Below are positions 59,360-64,000 of a DNA stretch of 64,000 nt, piece by piece. A program made the position numbers and the translations under genes. A model generated the notes under the pieces. It did not search any database, had not been told where the DNA came from, and saw only the letters and a list, made by a program, of their open reading frames with translations. Numbering within the stretch: position 1 is the first letter of the stretch; each line of letters opens with the position of its first letter. Source of the stretch: Melanocharis versteri (Eukaryota; Chordata; Aves; Passeriformes; Melanocharitidae); assembly GCA_013397845.1 (NCBI GenBank), contig VZTG01006785.1:1087132-1151131 (forward strand), in the 5' to 3' direction.

Positions 59360-59862
59360 GCCGCCTGGTATCAAAGGAACTTCTGTAAAGCTGGCATGCA
59401 TCTGAATGACTTCTGATAGTGGTGGTGAAGCATGTTTTCTAGAAACTATGTACCCAATTATCCTCTCAGCATTTGTGACTTTGGCAGATTTCTCAATGTA
59501 ACAGTTCCGAATCCTAATTCTTACAATGTTTTTTGTCCTTTAATATTAAGAGCACATAAAGGCATGTATTCTAGATCATGGTTTCTGTCTTTCTTAACAC
59601 CTCTGGTTGACAAAGAACAGCTGTTCAGCCTGGGTGGCAACAAGTAAGTTTAAAGTTTATGTCAGAAATCTCGCAGTACAATGGTATGCTCTGATCACTG
59701 AGGCTTACGTGTTCTTAAGACGTATGCTTCTCATGCAAATACGTTTAATGTTTCTTCTTACAGGACCCAAACCTACCTATAACTTCACTGAAAATGGAAA
59801 GCCAACTTAAATTCCTAAACAAGGCAAAGGCCAAGCACCTCTGACTTGTTTTACAGTTCAAG
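59360..59862. other. convergent 3' UTRs of TUBB2A (+) and BPHL (-)
   Basis: 503 bases between the two stop codons. TTTAAT at 59744-59749 and 59539-59544 gives ATTAAA signals for BPHL on the - strand. On the + strand no canonical AATAAA lies in this interval; the first ATTAAA is at 60009-60014, beyond the BPHL coding end. The transcripts may therefore overlap. Confidence 0.5.
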
Positions 59863-59950
59863 TCAACGCAGGAAATTTTCCACTTCTCTGTTGAACTCCT
59901 CTGCAAAACGCAGGTGTAAATTATGCTTTCCTTCTGGCATCAGAAGCAAC
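59863..59950 (-). CDS. BPHL: BPHL last coding exon (catalytic His)
   Basis: On the - strand: acceptor AACTTTTAAG, 1 + 28 codons then TGA (59865-59863). It contains MPEGKHNLHLRF with the triad His. The peptide ends LR, one residue different in type from the FLQ end I recall in human. Confidence 0.93.
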
Positions 59951-62788
59951 CTTAAAAGTTAAAAAAAATCAGACACTGATTATGCATTCTATTCTGTGAG
60001 TATAGGTAATTAAAATACTTGTTGCATTTTCCTTGCTCTTGGTTATCTGGTAAGGAACTGCAGTAACTCTTATTTTAAGTACTGTCCTTATGTATGTGGT
60101 TCAGAGTGTGAACCACAGCAACAGTTGGAGCAACAAGCATACTACTTGTCCTACTTTGGGGAGGATGAAATAATCCTAAACCAAATTTTTGTGTCCTAGA
60201 CCCAGCTTCTAGAAAACTTTCTGGTGATCTACAGAGAGATAAGATTCCAAAACTTAGGTGAGTAAGATGCATCTTTGAAAGGTATGTAAAGTATCTGAGC
60301 ACTTTTGCCTCTTTCAGAGAACAGTAGTTGTGCTGGGCAGTGAAATGTAGAGTTCTTGTCATGACCCAAACTTGGTTAATATTTGTACCTTGTCTAATCT
60401 TTCTGCAAAAAGACAATCCAAAACTAAAACTATTCATCCATTAAAATAACAAGGGAAGTCAGAACTTCTCTGGCTATACCAAAAGCTTAGAAGTAGTACC
60501 TGTGAATAAGGTTAAATCTTTGTAATACAAATATGGGTTTGACATGCCTAAAATTCTACTTACTTTTGCTTTTTGTCTGAGACAAACTTTATACATCAGG
60601 GATGTACACTTCTTTATATGGGGGTGGGAAATACTTTAAAATGTTTTGTTCTACCATATACTAAGCAGTTTCAACAGAGCTAAAACCATTTTGACTGGCA
60701 CTTTATGTTTGCCTTCATGTCAAAGTCCCACCGTAGCAAGAGGGATCAACTTCCTTTTGGTATTGCTGTTTTGTTTTGGGAAAAGAGCACCAGCACGTGA
60801 ACATATCCAGCTTTTCTAGTAAATTTTGTCTGAATTTTATGAGGTCTCTTTCTTCAAAGATAAGCAGCACACAGATGCATAAACCTATAGCACTGTGCAT
60901 GCTATTTCCTACTGCTTGTAATGTTTCCTACTACTGTAATGCTACCGAACTCCAGCCATACCAAGCAATCACAGAATGATGGCAACCTCTTCCACCACGA
61001 GAGAAACCAGCAATGTATCTGCACCATAGTCAGAAGCTTTTTCTACTTTACTACTAGATAAAAATCAAGGCAAGAAAAGCTGAAGTATTTTAGCGAAACC
61101 AAGCAGGACGATAGGTGTTCTGAGCAGGGCACGTAGGAGTAATGAACCAGCAGACATGAAATGAAACACCTGCATGTGACTGTTAGGAAGATCTCTTGTT
61201 CTCATCTTTCCTGTAGCAGAATGCATTACTATGAACAGCGGGGCTGACTTTGAGATAATACCATTCATTTTTGCACTGAGATGACACTAGCGAAACAGTT
61301 CCGTACTCTTGGCATTCATAAAAATGCGCTTTTTTTCCCCCCACTACTTCTGTTCTCCAGTGCTAATCATAACAGTCTGTTATTAAATAGTAATAGAACG
61401 CTTGCATTTGTGTGCAAATTTATGAAGAAAAATCAGCTGGTAAAATCCCAGCTTTTTATAAGAAGAGTTTCTGGAATTTTCTAGTTATGCTGATTTTGGC
61501 TGGGATAGAGTAAATTTTCTTCACAGTAGCTATTATGGGGCTGTGTTTTAGATTTGTGCTGAAAACAGCGTTGATAATATAGAGATGTTTCTGTTATTGC
61601 TGAGCGGGGCTTGCACAAGCATCAAGGCCTTCTCTGCTTCTCATACTGCCCCTCTAGGGAGGAGGCTGGGGGTGCACAAGGAGTTGGGAGGGGACACAGC
61701 TGGGATAGCTGACCCCAACTGACCAAAGGAATATGCCATACTATATGGTGTCACGCTGAGCATACAGAGCCGGGGAAAGAAGGAAGGGGGATGTTAGGAG
61801 GGATGACATTTTTTTTCCCAAGTAACTGCTACGTGTGACGGAGCCTGGCTTTCCTGGGGATGGCTGAACACCTGCCCGCTTGTGGGAGGAGTGAGTTAAG
61901 TCCTTGTTTTGCTTTGCTTGCATGTGTGGCTTTTGCTTTACCTATTAAACTGTCTTTATCTCAACACAAGAGGGTTTTTTTCTATTTTTACTTCTCTGAT
62001 TCTGTCTGTGATCCCATGAGTGGAGGAGTGAGTGGTACTGAGTTGCTGTCTGGGGTTAAACCACAACACACATGAGGCAGATTTTCCTTTATATTTTTCT
62101 TGTTTATATAGTAATATGTCTGAGCACAGCTGTACATTTTTTTTCTCATTCTGCTTTTCTTTAAAACACTGAAAATTCATGTGACAGGTTGAAACAGAAT
62201 CTTTAAGGTTGTTGTTCCCAACAGTAGGGCAGAGCAAACAGAGGTAAACTGTGCTTCTCTCTCTAATAACTGGAAATCTCTATTCATAGCATCTAAATTC
62301 CCTGTTCTACTGAATGGGACAGAAATGAGGGCTCTTACAGCTAAAGGAATGCAATGGTCATTGTTTGCTTGCTTTGATAAATCTTAGGGAGTAGCGGTTC
62401 TGTTTGTGTAGTGGAAGGAGGAAAAGGAACTTATTTGGTTTCTCTCAGAGGGCTTTAGGAAAGAGTTTATTAAAATACTGTACTTTTTATATTGCAAGAA
62501 AGGTCCAGCTACCCTGTTTGCACTGTAACTTGCTTGGGAAGCTTAGAATAACTCTCTGTGCAGCAGAGACAGCTTGTCCAAATACTTCTTTTTTTTTAAA
62601 CATGGGGTTTGAACTGCTTCATTTCTCCCACAATGGTATATAGAAATTCCATCATTTAACTTACCGAGAGCCTTTGATGTGCTTATGAATGTATTCTGCA
62701 TGAGCTTGTGGGACCAAAGGGTCTTTCTCACCATGAATTATAAATGTGGGACATTTAATATCTGGCAGCAACTGTTGGCAGATATTAC
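59863..62788 (-). CDS. BPHL: BPHL, last two coding exons (5' part lies right of the window)
   Basis: Biphenyl hydrolase-like protein (valacyclovirase), an alpha/beta-fold serine hydrolase with a Ser-Asp-His triad, linked to mitochondria and to cleavage of amino-acid esters and homocysteine thiolactone. On the - strand, exon 62788-62665 reads NICQQLLPDIKC, PTFIIHGEKDPLVPQ and HAEYIHKHIKGS. Exon 59950-59863 reads LLLMPEGKHNLHLRFAEEFN and REVENFLR, then TGA. The Asp of HGEKDPLVP and the His of GKHNLH are the triad Asp and His; the nucleophile Ser exon is outside the window. The Arg codon is split CG|G between the two exons. The open frame is intact. No earlier exon was recognised in 62789-64000. 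Confidence 0.93.
59951..62664 (-). other. BPHL last intron
   Basis: About 2.7 kb. The main content is an ERV LTR at 61488-62068. The rest is AT-rich with no recognised feature. Confidence 0.85.
61488..62068 (+). mobile_element. solitary avian ERV LTR (ERVL-like)
   Basis: About 580 bases beginning TGCTGATTTTGGCTGGGATA and ending GGTTAAACCACAACA, the two ends of a common avian LTR family. Inside are GGGAGGGGACACAGCTGGGA and GCTGACCCCAACTGACCAAA, also typical, and an ATTAAA near the 3' end. It starts TG and ends CA. No gag, pol or env follows, so it is a solo LTR. I could not see a convincing target-site duplication. It is antisense to BPHL. Confidence 0.88.
62665..62788 (-). CDS. BPHL: BPHL penultimate coding exon (catalytic Asp)
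   Basis: On the - strand: acceptor TTTTCTCCCTAG, donor GTAAGT, 124 bases (2 + 40 codons + 2). It contains HGEKDPLVP with the triad Asp, and IHKHIKGS. Confidence 0.94.
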
Positions 62789-63261
62789 CTAGGGAGAAAA
62801 CAAATGAAGGTCACACTTTGGTTTAAAATTGTATGAAAGATGAAAGTGCTTCCATAAAGGACTGTGAACTCCACTGGGTTCTAGCTATTACCTCTCCTTT
62901 TGGATTGTGTGTGACTAATCTACAAAAATATGTAAACAGGACTATAACTAACATTTCTTTCTCCAAAATTTTACTTCACTGCAATTTGCTCCATTAATGG
63001 ATACTAGCACAAAAGGATAGAGAGAATAGAGTACTTCTGTTCCACATTTCCCCCAGGCTCTCTTTGACTCTTCAAAGCCAGTAGATGCATCTCCTTCCCG
63101 GCTTTGTTCTTTTCAGCCTTAGAGTCTTACGGCCCTCATGTTAACACCGCATTTTGTTACAGTGGTTGTCAGGTTATAAGACTTACTACTTTTTTTGGAC
63201 AAATTAACTTAGGCTGTACTCGTACCTGTTGCACCTCCCAGGCCCTTTGCTGTCTGCAATG
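62789..63261 (-). other. BPHL intron (part)
   Basis: About 470 bases between the exon and the ERV fragment. No feature was recognised; the + strand frame 63104-63292 looks like chance. Confidence 0.7.
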
Positions 63262-64000
63262 CTCTAATAGATTGACCCTGGCTGAATGCTAAGCACCCAC
63301 CCGAACCTCTCCATCACTCCCATCCACAAGTGGACAAGGGAAGGAAAACAGAATGAAAGGTTCCTGAGTTAAGGACCAGGAGAGATCACTCACCAAATAC
63401 CATCATGGGCAAAACAAACTCAATTCAGAGATGTTAACTGAATTTATTACTAACAAAATCAGAGCAGGATAATGAGAAGTAAAATAAGTCTTAGAACCTT
63501 CTTCCTAGGATCTACCTCTTGTCCCCATGTGGTGCAGGGAGATGGGGAGTGGGGGTTGCGGTCAGTTCATCACAGGTTGTTCCTGCTGCTGCTCAGGGAG
63601 TCCTTCCACTGCTCCAGTGTGGGGTCCCTCCCACAGGAAACAGTTCTCCATTAACTTCTCCAACATGAATCCATCCCACAAGCAATGGTTCCCCACAGAC
63701 TGCTGCAAGGTGAGTCACCTTTCCACAGGGTGCAGTCCTTCAGGCACACTGGGGCACAAGTCCTACCAGGAAATGTGCTCTACTGAAGGCTCTTCTCTCC
63801 ATGGGTCTGCAGGTCCCAGCAGGAGCCTGCTCCAGCATGGGTTTCCCACAGGTACAGAGCCCTCTCTTGGGCATACACCTGCTCTGGCATAGGCTCCTCC
63901 AAGAGCTGCAGGTGGATCTCTGCACCCCTGTGGACCTCCATGGGCTGCGGGGGCACAGCTAGCTGCCTCACCAGGGACTGCATCCTGGGCTGCAGGGGAA
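63262..64000 (-). mobile_element. ERV internal-region fragment, runs off the window
   Basis: Begins at TTGACCCTGGCTGAATGCTA and passes through GGGGGTTGCGGTCAGTTCAT into a chain of degenerate repeats of the GCTCCAGCATGGG / CTGCAGGTGGATCTCTGC kind. This is a well-known internal portion of avian ERVs. The open reading lies on the - strand (63780-63983 and beyond) and repeats PQPMEV / GAEIHLQ / PMPEQV-like units. It is broken by stops, so it is an old copy with no complete viral gene. Its direction is opposite to the LTR at 61488, so the two are not one simple provirus. Confidence 0.8.

Noticed and set aside
61488..64000. Complete endogenous provirus between the LTR and the internal fragment
   Set aside because: The LTR runs on the + strand and the internal fragment on the - strand, and a BPHL exon lies between them, so they are separate insertions.

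Overview
This is nuclear genomic DNA from a bird. The genes are split by introns with canonical GT-AG sites. The interspersed repeats are CR1 LINEs and an avian-type ERV LTR with ERV internal sequence. CpG islands sit where housekeeping or neuronal promoters are expected. Gene order matches the block I know from human 6p25: SLC22A23 - PSMG4 - TUBB2B - TUBB2A - BPHL. The species cannot be fixed from sequence alone.

Layout. (1) 1-23,065: the 3' half of SLC22A23 on the + strand. It has five coding exons (6,156-19,018) for transmembrane helices 7-12 and the cytoplasmic tail, then a roughly 4 kb 3' UTR ending at an AATAAA at 23,043. (2) 24,065-about 30,300: PSMG4 on the - strand, tail to tail with SLC22A23. 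Only its last coding exon is identifiable (24,455-24,576). A CpG island with a 204-base assembly gap (29,728-29,931) is the probable 5' end. (3) 30.4-42 kb: intergenic, with no coding evidence and several stretches that look like conserved non-coding elements. (4) 42-45.8 kb: TUBB2B-like beta-tubulin on the + strand. Exons 2-4 are intact; exon 1 is not visible, and a single N lies in the upstream CpG island. (5) 45.8-56.7 kb: intergenic, with a 1.1 kb CR1 element. (6) 56.7-59.4 kb: a complete four-exon TUBB2A-like beta-tubulin on the + strand. (7) 59.8 kb to the right edge: the last two coding exons of BPHL on the - strand, tail to tail with TUBB2A. One BPHL intron holds an ERV LTR; the next holds ERV internal sequence.

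The genes are a conserved neighbourhood, not a pathway. SLC22A23 is an orphan transporter, PSMG4 a proteasome assembly chaperone, TUBB2A/TUBB2B are class II beta-tubulins of microtubules, and BPHL is a serine hydrolase.

The most notable observation is that the two tubulin genes share about 1.46 kb with a single mismatch. The shared tract covers part of intron 2, exon 3, all of intron 3 and nearly all of exon 4. Their exon 2 sequences, upstream parts and 3' UTRs are clearly different. This is the pattern expected of recent gene conversion, unless it is an assembly artefact. I see no evidence of a wholly new biological system in this window.
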